Positions 1 to 9,568 of a stretch of DNA of 56,053 nt are shown piece after piece. Source of the DNA: an uncultured Verrucomicrobiales bacterium (GTDB lineage: Bacteria > Verrucomicrobiota > Verrucomicrobiia > Verrucomicrobiales > Akkermansiaceae); the NCBI GenBank assembly GCA_937916505.1, contig CALFSW010000268.1, forward strand, positions 1-56,053, written 5' to 3'. Below the pieces are notes generated by a model. That model was not told the origin of the DNA and ran no database searches. It saw nothing but the letters and a program-made list of their open reading frames with translations. Positions within the stretch are counted from its first letter, which is position 1. Each line of letters starts with the position of its first letter. The position numbers and the translations under genes were made by a program.

Positions 1-2207
1 GTGACTGCGTCATAATATTCCGGCCCCCTTCCAATCGCGTAGGTGAGGATCTTTTCACTCAGGCAGCGATAGAAATCATCCTTTCGGTTTGTCGCGAGGA
101 CCTTCTTCAGCCCGGCGACATCGTGAAATTCCTCTCCCGTAATGAGCCTGCCACCCGAGTCGATGGCTTGCCCCGCTTCCTTGGTGCGGAATTGACCAAT
201 CGCATTGAAATTCTCGAGACCAAGTCCGATCGGATCCATGCGCTGGTGACAGCTGGCACAAATGGGCTTTTCCCGATGCACTTCCATCATCTGCCGCATG
301 GTCAGCGGCTTCTCGCTGTCGTGGGACACTTCTTCAAGCTCCGGGACGTCAGCCGGAGCGGGAGGAGCCGGCGTTCCGAGAATGTTATCGAGGACAAAAA
401 GGCCCCTTTTCACCGGCGAAGTACGGGTTGGGTTTGAGGTCACGACCAGAAAGGTCCCCTGGGAAAGCAAGCCCCCCCGCTGAGGGTGTTCATGAAGATC
501 AACGAGGCGGTGTTCCTCTCCTTTCACCCCGGAAATACCGTAAAAATTGGCGAGACGCTCATTGAGGAAACTATAGCGGGCCGAAAGCAATTCCTCGGCG
601 GGACGGCCATTCTTCAGAACAAAGTCAAAGAAGCGCTCGGTCTCCTCCTTCATGTCGGAGCGCAGGCGACCGCTAAAAAGGCGGTCGGCATAACCACTGT
701 CTCGTGTTTTCAGAACACGCCGGGCATCAATGGCAACGCTTTCGATATCACGGGCTTGCAGCCATTGACCGACAAAATTATCGACGAACCGTCGCGACTT
801 CCCGCTTGCAAGCATCCGCTCAATTTGTGGACGAAGGTTCTTCCGCAGTTCTTTTCGAAACGCCAGACTCAGGAGTTCGTCGTCGGGCACGGAACTCCAG
901 AGAAAAAAGGAAAGCCGCGAGGCCAGAGCATATTCATCGAGTTGGACAATCTTCCCCTTGTTGTTGGGTTCCGGCTGAATCTCGGCCCGGAAAAGGAACC
1001 TTGGCGAAGCCAGCACTGCGGTCATGGCATGCTTGATCCCGTCTTCGAAACTACGCCCCGGAGATTGATCCACTTCCATCGCCATCTTGACCAAACGAGC
1101 CACCGTGCCCCGATCGAGCGGGCGCCGAAACGCCCGGCTCACGAAACTACGCATGATCTTGCGGGCGTAGAGTTCCCGCCCACGCATGTCCTCGGGAGCT
1201 CCGCCATCGACCATGATCATCTCATAACCTTTGGGATACTCCTTGTAGCTGCCGTCAAGAGGCCCCTTGACCGTGACGAGTTTGAGAACGACCGATTGCT
1301 CACCCTGGCCCTCGCCTGGCGGATTTTGGGGGACAACACGAACTTCAATCGTGTTCTCCCCCTTGATCATGTCGGCCTGGCCACCGAGCGTAATCTTATC
1401 GCGCTGATCCCAGCCAATGATACGTTCAGCGACCTTCTTGCCATTGACGAAGAGATCGATGGTCGCTCGCTGGTCGGTGGCCTGATCCGAACCTCGAACC
1501 GCGTAGTCGAGATTGACCTGGTAAACGCCCTTCACAGGAACCTCTCCCTCCAATTGAACCTTTTGCCCGGTCTTAAAGGGCAACCAATCCGCACGCTGCT
1601 TTTCCTCTCCACCTTTTTGAAAACGTGAACCATTAAAGGTTCGGACCGGAATCTGCGCCGCGGTCCCCTTGGGTAGCGCCTTCTCGACAATCGCAGAAGC
1701 AGCCTCGAGATATTTCTCCATATGAAGCGGCGAGATCGTCAAAACATCGCCAATCGTATCGAAACCCCATCCGGTATCATCGGCCGGAAAATTCTCCCAC
1801 GTTTCATAATCCACCCCGAGAAGGTCCTTGATGGCATAATAATACTCGACGCGATTCAGCCGCCGAATCGTAACCCGACCGGGGTCGGGATTTCCGGGAT
1901 CCAGCTTAAAGACCCTCTTTTCGATCCAGCCGAGAAGCTGACGTTTTTCCTCCAAATCGGGCTGATCTTTTTTCGGGGGCGGCATGATCTGGGAACGAAG
2001 ATTCCGCCAGACCGCGAGCCAATGCTCCACATCGTCGAGGTGTTTGGAGAGGTCCTTGAACTCATCCATTGAAAATTCCCCCTTCGCCGAGCCATCACCA
2101 TGACAGTCGTAACAATAATCCTGCAGCAGCGGCTCGATCTCTTTTTTAAAGGTCACGTCGCCCAAAATCGCAGCAGGCAGAAAAAAAAAGGGCAGGAATC
2201 GCTTCAT
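1..2207 (-). CDS. DUF1592/DUF1588-type cytochrome-like protein (C-terminus cut by window edge)
   Basis: Open continuously from ATG at 2207 to the window edge (735 codons), so the C-terminus is missing. A short hydrophobic signal sequence is followed by a CYDCH haem-type motif at residues 32-36 and an MPPPKK segment, as in planctomycete-type cytochrome domains. Next come a DUF1587-like region (RRLNRVEYYYAIKDLLG, about 110-175), a carbohydrate-binding-like region, DUF1592 (FVSRAFRRPLDRGTV onward) and DUF1588 with a second motif, CASCH, near residue 648. The last visible residues belong to DUF1585. These exported proteins are common in Verrucomicrobiota and Planctomycetota; their exact reaction is not established. 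A DUF1552 partner often lies beside them and could lie outside the window. The 380-residue open frame on the opposite strand is a shadow. Confidence 0.9.
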   Translation of the reverse strand, partial: MKRFLPFFFLPAAILGDVTFKKEIEPLLQDYCYDCHGDGSAKGEFSMDEFKDLSKHLDDVEHWLAVWRNLRSQIMPPPKKDQPDLEEKRQLLGWIEKRVFKLDPGNPDPGRVTIRRLNRVEYYYAIKDLLGVDYETWENFPADDTGWGFDTIGDVLTISPLHMEKYLEAASAIVEKALPKGTAAQIPVRTFNGSRFQKGGEEKQRADWLPFKTGQKVQLEGEVPVKGVYQVNLDYAVRGSDQATDQRATIDLFVNGKKVAERIIGWDQRDKITLGGQADMIKGENTIEVRVVPQNPPGEGQGEQSVVLKLVTVKGPLDGSYKEYPKGYEMIMVDGGAPEDMRGRELYARKIMRSFVSRAFRRPLDRGTVARLVKMAMEVDQSPGRSFEDGIKHAMTAVLASPRFLFRAEIQPEPNNKGKIVQLDEYALASRLSFFLWSSVPDDELLSLAFRKELRKNLRPQIERMLASGKSRRFVDNFVGQWLQARDIESVAIDARRVLKTRDSGYADRLFSGRLRSDMKEETERFFDFVLKNGRPAEELLSARYSFLNERLANFYGISGVKGEEHRLVDLHEHPQRGGLLSQGTFLVVTSNPTRTSPVKRGLFVLDNILGTPAPPAPADVPELEEVSHDSEKPLTMRQMMEVHREKPICASCHQRMDPIGLGLENFNAIGQFRTKEAGQAIDSGGRLITGEEFHDVAGLKKVLATNRKDDFYRCLSEKILTYAIGRGPEYYDAV

Positions 2208-2279
2208 GGACTGAGAGATACGGTAGAAAAGAGCGATTTCTAATTCGTAATATCATAAATTCCACCCTATCGTTCTTGC

Positions 2280-3173
2280 ATGAAACGTCGCGTTTTCCTC
2301 ACTACCGCTGCAGCCACCACCGGAGCCATTCTCGCCAACCATCACGGAGAAACAAAATTAGCCGGAGGCGACCCGTCCATTTACCTTTCTCTCAAGGATG
2401 GCATGATTGGCGGAGGAGGCTCGCTGGAGGAAAAATATGGGCTCGTCAAAGAGCTGGGCTTCGACGGAGTCGAGCTCAGTGTGCCCAAACGCGTCAATAT
2501 CGAACAAGCAGTTGCTGCTTCCAAAAAGGTCGGCCTCCCCATCCACGGCTCGGTCAATTCGGTGCATTGGTCCATCAAAATGTCTTCTGCGGACGAAAGC
2601 GAACGCGCAAAAGCGGTGGCAGCGATGAAAGCATGCCTCGTGGAAACCCATCAAGCCGGTGGTTCCTCCGTCCTTCTGGTGCCTGGTGTCGCCGGCGGCA
2701 AGGTCACCCGAAAAGAAGCCTGGGATCGCTCCATCGTTGAAATTCAAAAATGCCTCCCGCTGGCCTCGAAACTCGGCCTTCACATTCTCATCGAGAACGT
2801 CTGGAACGGCATGTTCTACGATCCCAAGGGGCCCAACACCCAATCAGCCGACCATTTAAAAAACTACCTCGATGAAATCGATTCACCTTGGATCGGCTCC
2901 TACTTCGACATCGGAAACCACCAACGCTTCGGCAAGCCTGCCGAGTGGATCAAGACCCTCGGCCGCCGCATCGTAAAACTCGATGTGAAGGACTGGGGCA
3001 TCAAAGGTGGATTCGGAAAGATCGGGGAAGGTGACGTTGATTGGCCTGCCGTGCGCGTCTCTTTAAAAGAGATCGGCTACTCCGGCTGGGCCACCGCCGA
3101 GGTTGGCGGTGGTAAAAAGGAACGCCTCGCCGAGGTCCTTCAAAACATGCGCACTCATCTTCTGGGACAGTAA
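2280..3173 (+). CDS. Exported TIM-barrel sugar isomerase/epimerase-like protein
   Basis: A 297-residue protein of the xylose-isomerase-like TIM barrel family (AP endonuclease 2 fold). The N-terminus MKRRVFLTTAAATTGA resembles a twin-arginine signal, so export is likely. Barrel segments are visible: GFDGVELS, the LIENVWNG segment with its metal-ligand glutamate, FDIGNH and KLDVKDWG. These are the usual positions of divalent-metal ligands in the family. The substrate cannot be told from sequence. Its TAA stop abuts the ATG of tdh with no spacer, so the genes are probably co-transcribed, although an exported isomerase and a cytosolic threonine pathway have no obvious common substrate. It is divergent from the DUF1592 gene across 72 bp. 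Confidence 0.85.
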   Translation: MKRRVFLTTAAATTGAILANHHGETKLAGGDPSIYLSLKDGMIGGGGSLEEKYGLVKELGFDGVELSVPKRVNIEQAVAASKKVGLPIHGSVNSVHWSIKMSSADESERAKAVAAMKACLVETHQAGGSSVLLVPGVAGGKVTRKEAWDRSIVEIQKCLPLASKLGLHILIENVWNGMFYDPKGPNTQSADHLKNYLDEIDSPWIGSYFDIGNHQRFGKPAEWIKTLGRRIVKLDVKDWGIKGGFGKIGEGDVDWPAVRVSLKEIGYSGWATAEVGGGKKERLAEVLQNMRTHLLGQ

Positions 3174-4208
3174 ATGAAAGCTCTCGTCAAGGCAGAGTCC
3201 GCCCCCGGTCTCACCCTCACCGATGTCCCCCGCCCCACTCCCGGATCACGCGATGTTCTGATCCAGATTGATCGCACCGGAATCTGTGGAACCGATCTCC
3301 ACATCTACAACTGGGATTCCTGGGCCCGGAAAACCATTCCTGTCCCACTCGTCGTGGGACACGAATTCGTGGGTCGCATTGTCGAACTTGGCCAGGGTGT
3401 CGACTTCCTGAAAATCGGCGACCTCGTCTCCGGGGAGGGCCATCTCATCTGCGGTCGTTGCCGCAACTGCCTCGCCGGCCGCCGTCACTACTGCAAAGAC
3501 ACCCGCGGTGTTGGAGTGAATTCTCCCGGAGCCTTCGCCGAGTTCATGGTGCTGCCCGCGACCAATGTCTGGAAGCTCGCACCTGAAGTCTCAAAGGACA
3601 GTGCCGCCATCTTCGATCCCTTCGGAAACGCCACCCACACCGCACTCGCCTTCCCTCTCCTTGGAGAAGATGTCCTCATCACCGGTGCCGGGCCCATCGG
3701 CTGCATGGCGGCGGCCATCGCCAAACATGCCGGAGCGCGCCATGTCGTGGTCACGGATCTCAATCCCAAACGTCTCGCGCTCGCCCAAAAACTGGGTGCC
3801 ACCCGCACCGTCGACGTCACGCAGGAAAAGCTCCCCGATGTCCAAAAAGATCTCCGCATGACCGAGGGCTTCGACGTTGGCCTCGAAATGTCCGGTAACA
3901 AGCACGCCTTCAACGACCTCATCGCCAACATGCGACACGGTGGTCAGATCGCCCTCCTTGGCATCCCCGAACCCGGAATCGGCATCGACTGGAACCAGGT
4001 CATCTTCAACTCACTCACCATTCAGGGAATCTACGGACGCAAAATGTATGACACCTGGTATCAAATGACTTCAATGATCCAGTCGGGTCTTGAAATCGAA
4101 CCGGTCATCACCCACCGCTTCGACTTCACCGACTTTGAACAAGGCTTCACCGCCATGAATGAAGGCTCGTGTGGAAAGGTCATCCTCAATTGGGCCGACC
4201 TCGGATAA
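3174..4208 (+). CDS. tdh: L-threonine 3-dehydrogenase
   Basis: Zinc- and NAD-dependent cytosolic enzyme oxidising L-threonine to 2-amino-3-ketobutyrate. At 344 residues it is close to the E. coli enzyme (341). Catalytic zinc ligands lie at Cys38, His63 and Glu64 (GICGTDLH and GHEF motifs). The structural zinc cysteines are at 93, 96, 99 and 107. The Rossmann motif GAGPIG is near 174. It starts directly after the stop of the isomerase gene. The product is the substrate of kbl, whose start lies 19 nt downstream, so the two form the standard threonine-to-glycine pathway. Nothing is missing or unusual in the coding sequence. Confidence 0.96.
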   Translation: MKALVKAESAPGLTLTDVPRPTPGSRDVLIQIDRTGICGTDLHIYNWDSWARKTIPVPLVVGHEFVGRIVELGQGVDFLKIGDLVSGEGHLICGRCRNCLAGRRHYCKDTRGVGVNSPGAFAEFMVLPATNVWKLAPEVSKDSAAIFDPFGNATHTALAFPLLGEDVLITGAGPIGCMAAAIAKHAGARHVVVTDLNPKRLALAQKLGATRTVDVTQEKLPDVQKDLRMTEGFDVGLEMSGNKHAFNDLIANMRHGGQIALLGIPEPGIGIDWNQVIFNSLTIQGIYGRKMYDTWYQMTSMIQSGLEIEPVITHRFDFTDFEQGFTAMNEGSCGKVILNWADLG

Positions 4209-4227
4209 TTCTTCAATCATCACTCTC

Positions 4228-5424
4228 ATGTTCACCGACCAGTTTCAAAGCCAGCTCGCCGACACTCTTGACGAAATCAAAGCCGCCGGCCTTTACAAAA
4301 ACGAACGCAAAATCGCTTCCGCACAGGATGCCGAAATCACTTTGGAGGATGGCCGCCGGGTCATCAACATGTGCGCCAACAACTACCTCGGGCTCTCCAA
4401 CCACCCCGAGGTTCGCGAGGCCGCGCGTGCCGCAATTACCAGCCACGGCTTTGGTCTGGCATCGGTTCGCTTTATCTGCGGAACGCAAACCATGCACCGT
4501 CAACTCGAGGAAGCCCTCTCTGAGTTTCTAGGAACAGAGGACACCATCCTTTACCCCTCCTGCTTCGACGCCAACGGAGGACTTTTTGAAACCATCCTCA
4601 CCGCCGAAGATGCGGTCATCTCCGACTCGCTGAATCACGCGTCCATCATTGACGGCGTCCGACTTTGCAAGGCCAAGCGCTTCCGCTACGCCAACAACGA
4701 TCTCGCCGATCTTGAAAAGCAACTTCAAGAGGCCGATGCCGCCGGAGCCCGCCACAAGTTAATCACTACCGACGGCTCCTTTTCCATGGACGGAGTCATC
4801 GCCGACCTCGCAGGCATCCACGCCCTCGCCGACAAATACAATGCCCTCGTCCACTTCGACGACTGCCACTCCACCGGCTTTCTCGGCGCTACCGGCCGCG
4901 GCACCCACGAACACTGCGGGCTCATGGGAAAGATTGACCTCACCACCGGAACCCTTGGCAAGGCTCTCGGCGGTGCCTCCGGAGGGTATACTTCGGGCAA
5001 AAAGGAAATCATCGATCTCCTCCGCCAACGCTCCCGCCCCTACCTCTTTTCAAACAGCATCGCCCCACCCATCGTGGCAGCTTCACTGAAAGTCCTGGAA
5101 CTCCTCACCGCCTCGACCGAACTCGCGGATCGCGTGAAGGAAAACACGAAATATTTTCGCGATGGACTTGCCTCCACCGGTTTCGAAATCCTTGGCAAGG
5201 AACATCCGATCTCTCCTGTCCTCCTTGGAGATGCCGAACTCTCCCAGCAGTTCTCGGCCAAGCTCCTCGACAGGAAGATCTACGCCATTGGCTTCTTCTT
5301 TCCAGTAGTGCCTCAAGGCAAGGCCCGGATTAGGACTCAAATCTCAGCCGCCCATGCAAAAGACCACCTCGACCAGGCTTTGGAAGCCTTTGTCGAGGTG
5401 GGCAAGGAGTTAGGTGTTTGCTAA
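4228..5424 (+). CDS. kbl: 2-amino-3-ketobutyrate CoA ligase (glycine C-acetyltransferase)
   Basis: PLP-dependent alpha-oxoamine synthase that cleaves 2-amino-3-ketobutyrate with CoA to glycine and acetyl-CoA. From the ATG at 4228 the product is 398 residues, the same length as E. coli Kbl. An in-frame start at 4159 inside tdh would add a meaningless extension, so 4228 is chosen. PLP-binding Lys245 lies in [11 protein letters not shown], and HFDDCHSTG carries the aspartate and histidine that contact the cofactor. It follows tdh by 19 nt and ends 10 bp before the convergent secreted-protein gene. No terminator hairpin is visible in that gap. Confidence 0.96.
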   Translation: MFTDQFQSQLADTLDEIKAAGLYKNERKIASAQDAEITLEDGRRVINMCANNYLGLSNHPEVREAARAAITSHGFGLASVRFICGTQTMHRQLEEALSEFLGTEDTILYPSCFDANGGLFETILTAEDAVISDSLNHASIIDGVRLCKAKRFRYANNDLADLEKQLQEADAAGARHKLITTDGSFSMDGVIADLAGIHALADKYNALVHFDDCHSTGFLGATGRGTHEHCGLMGKIDLTTGTLGKALGGASGGYTSGKKEIIDLLRQRSRPYLFSNSIAPPIVAASLKVLELLTASTELADRVKENTKYFRDGLASTGFEILGKEHPISPVLLGDAELSQQFSAKLLDRKIYAIGFFFPVVPQGKARIRTQISAAHAKDHLDQALEAFVEVGKELGVC

Positions 5425-5434
5425 AAACTTCCTC

Positions 5435-7792
5435 TTACTCTTCGAGAATCCGAACCCGGAGAAAATTCTTCGGGGCGTTGGGGTTTGAGAGGAAAGTATT
5501 TAATTCGGTTTCATTGACTCCGTCAGCACCTACAAAATCGGTGAGCTCGCTCCAGGGTTCCCCCAGATTTGCCGATTCCTCAACAATGTAGTCCACTCCG
5601 GGAATGGTCCCACCAACGGTCAGGCTGACCTGACCACCATCGAGTGCAAATCCGGTTATCGCAAGTTCACCCCGGTTCAATCCCGGAACAGGCGAGATTG
5701 TCCCATCGGCAAGACCTTTGATCAGGGCTGGACTCATCGAGACTTCCCAGACTCCGACATCATCGATTTCTCCCTCAAAAAAGTTTCCAGTCGCATCAAA
5801 GACGCCTCCGCCTCCGATATTGAAGAAGAATGCAGAAGCATTGAGCGGAGTAGCAGCAGGCCCTGTGATTGCCGGCTCCCCATTAAAGAAAATGGTGCGG
5901 CCAGTGGAATCTCCCACGAAGGCGATGTGAACCCATTCCTCGGAAGGTGCCAGAGTGGCATTGATTGCTCCGCCCGGGTTTGACCATAGATGAACATTTG
6001 ATGGTACGCTGAATCCAAACTCCAGAATGTCGTTCTGCCCAAAAAGTCCGGAACGGTTGGTTTGATCAATCGGGAATCGGATCCAACCGGCCATTGTGAA
6101 CTCTCCGATACCACTCAAACTCATGGTCGTGGTAACCGCATCATCAATTCCATCGAAATTGATGGCAAAATCTCCGGGAGCACCCGTGTGTCCCGCAACG
6201 TAGGTCGCTCCACCGATCACCGAGCCATCATTTCCATTTGGGGAAAGATCAGCCGTGGTATCCGCTCCCTGGTCATCAAAAGCCCAGTACCCGAGCGGCG
6301 TCGGGAAGGCTGGTTTGCTCTCCGCGTCACTTGGATTGGTGCCCTGGGCAATCTCTTGCTCGTCAAAGTATCCGTCGTCATCCGAGTCATGCTTGTTCGG
6401 GTCGGTCCCGGTGGCATTGGCATCAATATAGTTGCCATCGCCCGTTTCCACTCCATCACCCAGCGAATCATCATCGGTATCGGGGTCAAGGGGATCGGAG
6501 CCGGTTTGAGTCGCACTGACCCAAACGCCACCTCCGTCTTCGTATCCATCGATCACGGTATCATCGTCACTGTCATCATCACCGGGGTCGGTTCCCTTTG
6601 CCTGCTCTTCCGAGTTTGAAGAGCTATCATTGTCGGAATCTCCATCCGCCCCATTGGCAGGATCTGTCGTCCCATCATCATTGGGGTCCAGGGAAAAGGA
6701 GCTCTCCCAACCGTCAATCAAGGTATCACCATCGGTGTCCTCATTGTTGGGATCGGTTCCGGTTTGATTGGCATCAACCCAGACGCCCCCATTGTCCTCA
6801 ACATTGTCCTGCAGGCCGTCTCCGTCGGTATCGCCTGCGAGAGGATTGGTTCCGGTCATACTCGCCGAAATCCAAACGCCCCCCCCATCCTCGACACCAT
6901 CGAGCAAGCCGTCGTCATCGGAATCATCGTCAAGCGGGTTGGTTCCCCGGTCCGCTTCTTCGTCGTCTTTCAAGCCATCGGCATCGGTATCGTCATTGTT
7001 CGGGTTGGTGCCGGCTTGAAACTCCTCCAGATTGGTACGGTTATCATTGTCCGGATCTCCATCCGCCCCGTTATCCACATTGGTCGATCCGTCGTCTGAA
7101 TCATCGAGACCATTGTCATTTTCCCATGCCGTGGGCAGGCCGTCACCGTCGCCATCGAGCGCAGCCTCGGCGTCCAATCGAATGTCGTCAAAATGAGATC
7201 GCCCGCCCGCGCTGTTGTCACCCAGGACAATGACGATGTTTCCTGCGGGAATGGCATCGGTGGTTGTAAACTCAAGTTTGGGGGCTTCCCCGAAACTTCC
7301 TACCGCCACCGTTTCAGTGGCATTCCATTGGGCAGACGCCACCAGTTGGGCCGAGTTGAGGAGGTCTGCGGTCGTTGGTGAGATTCCCGGGTTCAGGTCG
7401 GCTGTTCCGGCCATCAGACCGTAGAAGGTGGAATTGGATGGGGGTGAAAAGTTGGCATTGCGGTTTCCGGCCGCAACTTCAAGGGTGTATTTGGTATTAG
7501 CTTCCCAAGCCACACCAGTGTCCTGAAAAAGGTAATATCCGGTTGCCATCCCCACGTGATTTCCTCCTTCAGCAGAAAATCCCGTGATATTCTCGATGAA
7601 CGAATTGCCACTACCGGCACCATCCCGACCTTCCCAGTCGACAATGTCGTTGCCCCATCCCCCTGCCGCCAGGGCCGGGATCTCGAACCCCGGGTTATTG
7701 ATAGCGATCGGCGCTCCGTGGAGCGTCGCGGTCAACAATCCAATTCCGGTCAGGGACCGAAATAGATTTCTCATTCGTGTTTTCGTTCTCAT
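5435..7792 (-). CDS. Secreted thrombospondin type 3 / LamG-domain protein
   Basis: The ATG at 7792 is chosen over an upstream TTG at 7840; an ATG at 7774 is also possible. From 7792 the protein has 785 residues. A signal peptide (about 1-27) precedes an N-terminal domain resembling the HpiC1/PEP-CTERM-associated fold. A long acidic array of calcium-binding thrombospondin type 3 repeats (about 210-505) follows, with recurring DTDGDGLxD and DSDDDGxxDGxE units. A LamG/concanavalin-like domain spans about 510-705. The last 75 residues form a beta-rich module ending FLRVRILEE, also seen at the ends of four other secreted proteins in this window. There is no PEP-CTERM tail. Probably cell-surface adhesion or polysaccharide binding; no enzymatic motif is visible. 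Convergent with kbl. Confidence 0.88.
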   Translation of the reverse strand: MRTKTRMRNLFRSLTGIGLLTATLHGAPIAINNPGFEIPALAAGGWGNDIVDWEGRDGAGSGNSFIENITGFSAEGGNHVGMATGYYLFQDTGVAWEANTKYTLEVAAGNRNANFSPPSNSTFYGLMAGTADLNPGISPTTADLLNSAQLVASAQWNATETVAVGSFGEAPKLEFTTTDAIPAGNIVIVLGDNSAGGRSHFDDIRLDAEAALDGDGDGLPTAWENDNGLDDSDDGSTNVDNGADGDPDNDNRTNLEEFQAGTNPNNDDTDADGLKDDEEADRGTNPLDDDSDDDGLLDGVEDGGGVWISASMTGTNPLAGDTDGDGLQDNVEDNGGVWVDANQTGTDPNNEDTDGDTLIDGWESSFSLDPNDDGTTDPANGADGDSDNDSSSNSEEQAKGTDPGDDDSDDDTVIDGYEDGGGVWVSATQTGSDPLDPDTDDDSLGDGVETGDGNYIDANATGTDPNKHDSDDDGYFDEQEIAQGTNPSDAESKPAFPTPLGYWAFDDQGADTTADLSPNGNDGSVIGGATYVAGHTGAPGDFAINFDGIDDAVTTTMSLSGIGEFTMAGWIRFPIDQTNRSGLFGQNDILEFGFSVPSNVHLWSNPGGAINATLAPSEEWVHIAFVGDSTGRTIFFNGEPAITGPAATPLNASAFFFNIGGGGVFDATGNFFEGEIDDVGVWEVSMSPALIKGLADGTISPVPGLNRGELAITGFALDGGQVSLTVGGTIPGVDYIVEESANLGEPWSELTDFVGADGVNETELNTFLSNPNAPKNFLRVRILEE

Positions 7793-7829
7793 TGCTATGT
7801 GTGCTTGTGTTTCGGTAGAGCCTCGTTTT

Positions 7830-7850
7830 GGAAGCTTCAAATAAGCTTCC
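7830..7850. promoter_or_regulatory. Perfect 8-bp inverted repeat upstream of the TSP3/LamG gene
   Basis: GGAAGCTT, 5-nt spacer CAAAT, AAGCTTCC. It lies 38 bp upstream of the chosen start on the minus strand, a plausible operator or 5' leader hairpin. There is no independent support. The rest of the 576-bp gap up to 8368 contains no convincing gene. Confidence 0.3.
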
Positions 7851-8368
7851 CAACATCTAACCTGATTGATGAAGCAAGTTAAGCTAAAACAGGATTTTCA
7901 TTCGAATTTGCACAGATCGATCTACTCTGTCTGACAAGATCTCCAAACTCCATCCGGTAGAGCAAACCCCTGCAACCATCGCCTTCCCCATCCTTCTCAG
8001 TTCACACCAGGAACCCAGAGACACCTCACAAGGATGACGGCCAACTCTCTTCCACAAAGTCACAGAGGGCATTCTCGAATTCGGATAACCCTCGCGATGC
8101 ATCCAGCGGATCATCTTGCAAGCCTGGGCAAATTTCGAGCCAAGTGCGTTGGCCGTTGGCATCTCTCCTCCCCCTATGATCCCACCTCGTAAGAAATCTT
8201 ACGAACCAAACCACGCTCTCCTCTTCCCTCCCTTGTGAAGTTTGGCGCAATCCCTTCCAACAACACTTTCCAAAAAAACCGAAAACAATATGACATTGGA
8301 ATACCTCCTCGACCAACCGTTTCAAAACCGATGTAATGTCGCTCACATCACACCAATCGGCTATCTTC

Positions 8369-9568
8369 ATGGATGACGCAAAAACACAACACCGGAGACG
8401 CATCCTCCTTGAAATCGAAACGGCCATCGCCCCCGGACGCGACATGCTGCGCGGAATTTCCAAGTTTGTCGGAGAGATTCACCGGTGGGATGTTCACCAC
8501 AATGCAGGAAACTGGGCTCTTCATGGAAGCATTTCAGGGCCATCCCACATTGAACCCCTCGCTCCCGATCAACCGATCGATGGCGTCATCACCCGTATCT
8601 ATGATGAGGCCACCCGGGCCCGGGCCCACGAGCTCATTCAGCAAGGAATTCCTGTTGTCGACATCCTGGGAGATCACAACGACCGTTCCCTCCCTCTGGT
8701 TCACACCGATGATGCCGCAATTGCCCACTCGGCGATGAAACATCTATTCGGCCTAGGCTTCAAGCGCTTCGCATTCTGTGGAATCGAGAATACGCGATGG
8801 TCCATTCTGCGCGGCGAATCCTTTCAAAAAGCGGCCGAGGCAAAAGGCTTCAAAGCTCCCGTTTTCACGGTCGCAAAAATGCACCAATCCCACGGAGAAA
8901 CCGATGTGGAACGGGCAACTGAATGGCTCCGCGCGCTCCCACTCCCAATCGGCATTTTTGTTTCGTGCGATCACATTGCTCCTCTTCTCATCGAAGCAGC
9001 GGGTCGCCTCGGGGTGACCATTCCCGAGAACCTTGCCCTGGTGGGAGTCAACAACGACACTGTGGCGTGCAACATCTGCAATCCCACTCTTTCCAGCATT
9101 GACGCCAGTCATTTTGAGGTCGGATATCGGGCCGCCCGCCTGCTCAATCATCTTCTTGAAGGTGGCTCACCACCCGCCAAACCCATCCTCGTGCCTCCGA
9201 CACGATTGGTCGTACGCGGATCCTCCGGTGAACTCGCCATTAGCGACCCCCTGATCGCCCGCGCAGCCCGCTTCATCAATCGGAACGCCGGCAGCCCGAT
9301 CGGCGTCGATGATGTCGTTGAAACCGTCCCCCTCTCCCGTCGCGAACTTCAACGCCGCTTCCGGCTCATTACCGGGCGCACCATTCATTCGTCCATCCTC
9401 GACGCACGAATCAACATCGCCAAGCGACTCCTCAGCAACCCGGAATACACCGTCGACGCCGTCGCCGAACTTTCCGGATTTGGCAGCCGTCAACACTTTG
9501 CCAAAACCTTCAAAACCCAGACCGGATTTACCCCGGCCACTTTCCGCAAAGATCGCACCCTTCGATGA
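8369..9568 (+). CDS. XylR-type transcriptional regulator (LacI-like sensor plus AraC HTH)
   Basis: 399 residues from the ATG at 8369, about the length of E. coli XylR (392). An upstream GTG-type extension at 8336 adds nothing recognisable. The N-terminal two thirds are a periplasmic-binding-protein-like sugar sensor (LFGLGFKRFAFCGI, PIGIFVSCDHIAPLLIEAAGRLG, NLALVGVNNDTVACN). The C-terminal 95 residues are an AraC-type double helix-turn-helix (DAVAELSGFGSRQHFAKTFKTQTGFTPATFRK). The ligand is probably a sugar but unidentified. The stop codon overlaps the start of the next gene by 4 bases (ATGA), so the regulator and the CRTAC1-like lipoprotein gene are almost certainly one operon with coupled translation. 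Confidence 0.92.
   Translation: MDDAKTQHRRRILLEIETAIAPGRDMLRGISKFVGEIHRWDVHHNAGNWALHGSISGPSHIEPLAPDQPIDGVITRIYDEATRARAHELIQQGIPVVDILGDHNDRSLPLVHTDDAAIAHSAMKHLFGLGFKRFAFCGIENTRWSILRGESFQKAAEAKGFKAPVFTVAKMHQSHGETDVERATEWLRALPLPIGIFVSCDHIAPLLIEAAGRLGVTIPENLALVGVNNDTVACNICNPTLSSIDASHFEVGYRAARLLNHLLEGGSPPAKPILVPPTRLVVRGSSGELAISDPLIARAARFINRNAGSPIGVDDVVETVPLSRRELQRRFRLITGRTIHSSILDARINIAKRLLSNPEYTVDAVAELSGFGSRQHFAKTFKTQTGFTPATFRKDRTLR

Noticed and set aside
486-1628. 380-codon open frame antisense to the DUF1592 gene
   Set aside because: The opposite strand is open for all 735 codons with recognisable domains; this frame has none.
6217-7233. Repetitive DNA at 6.3-7.2 kb as a possible CRISPR or satellite array
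   Set aside because: The periodicity is the coding of acidic thrombospondin type 3 units; no fixed-length repeats and spacers.
7884-8463. Two small minus-strand frames (92 and 145 codons) in the gap before the regulator
   Set aside because: No signal, no domain, cysteine/arginine-rich random-looking composition, and one overlaps the regulator start. I treat 7793-8368 as non-coding.
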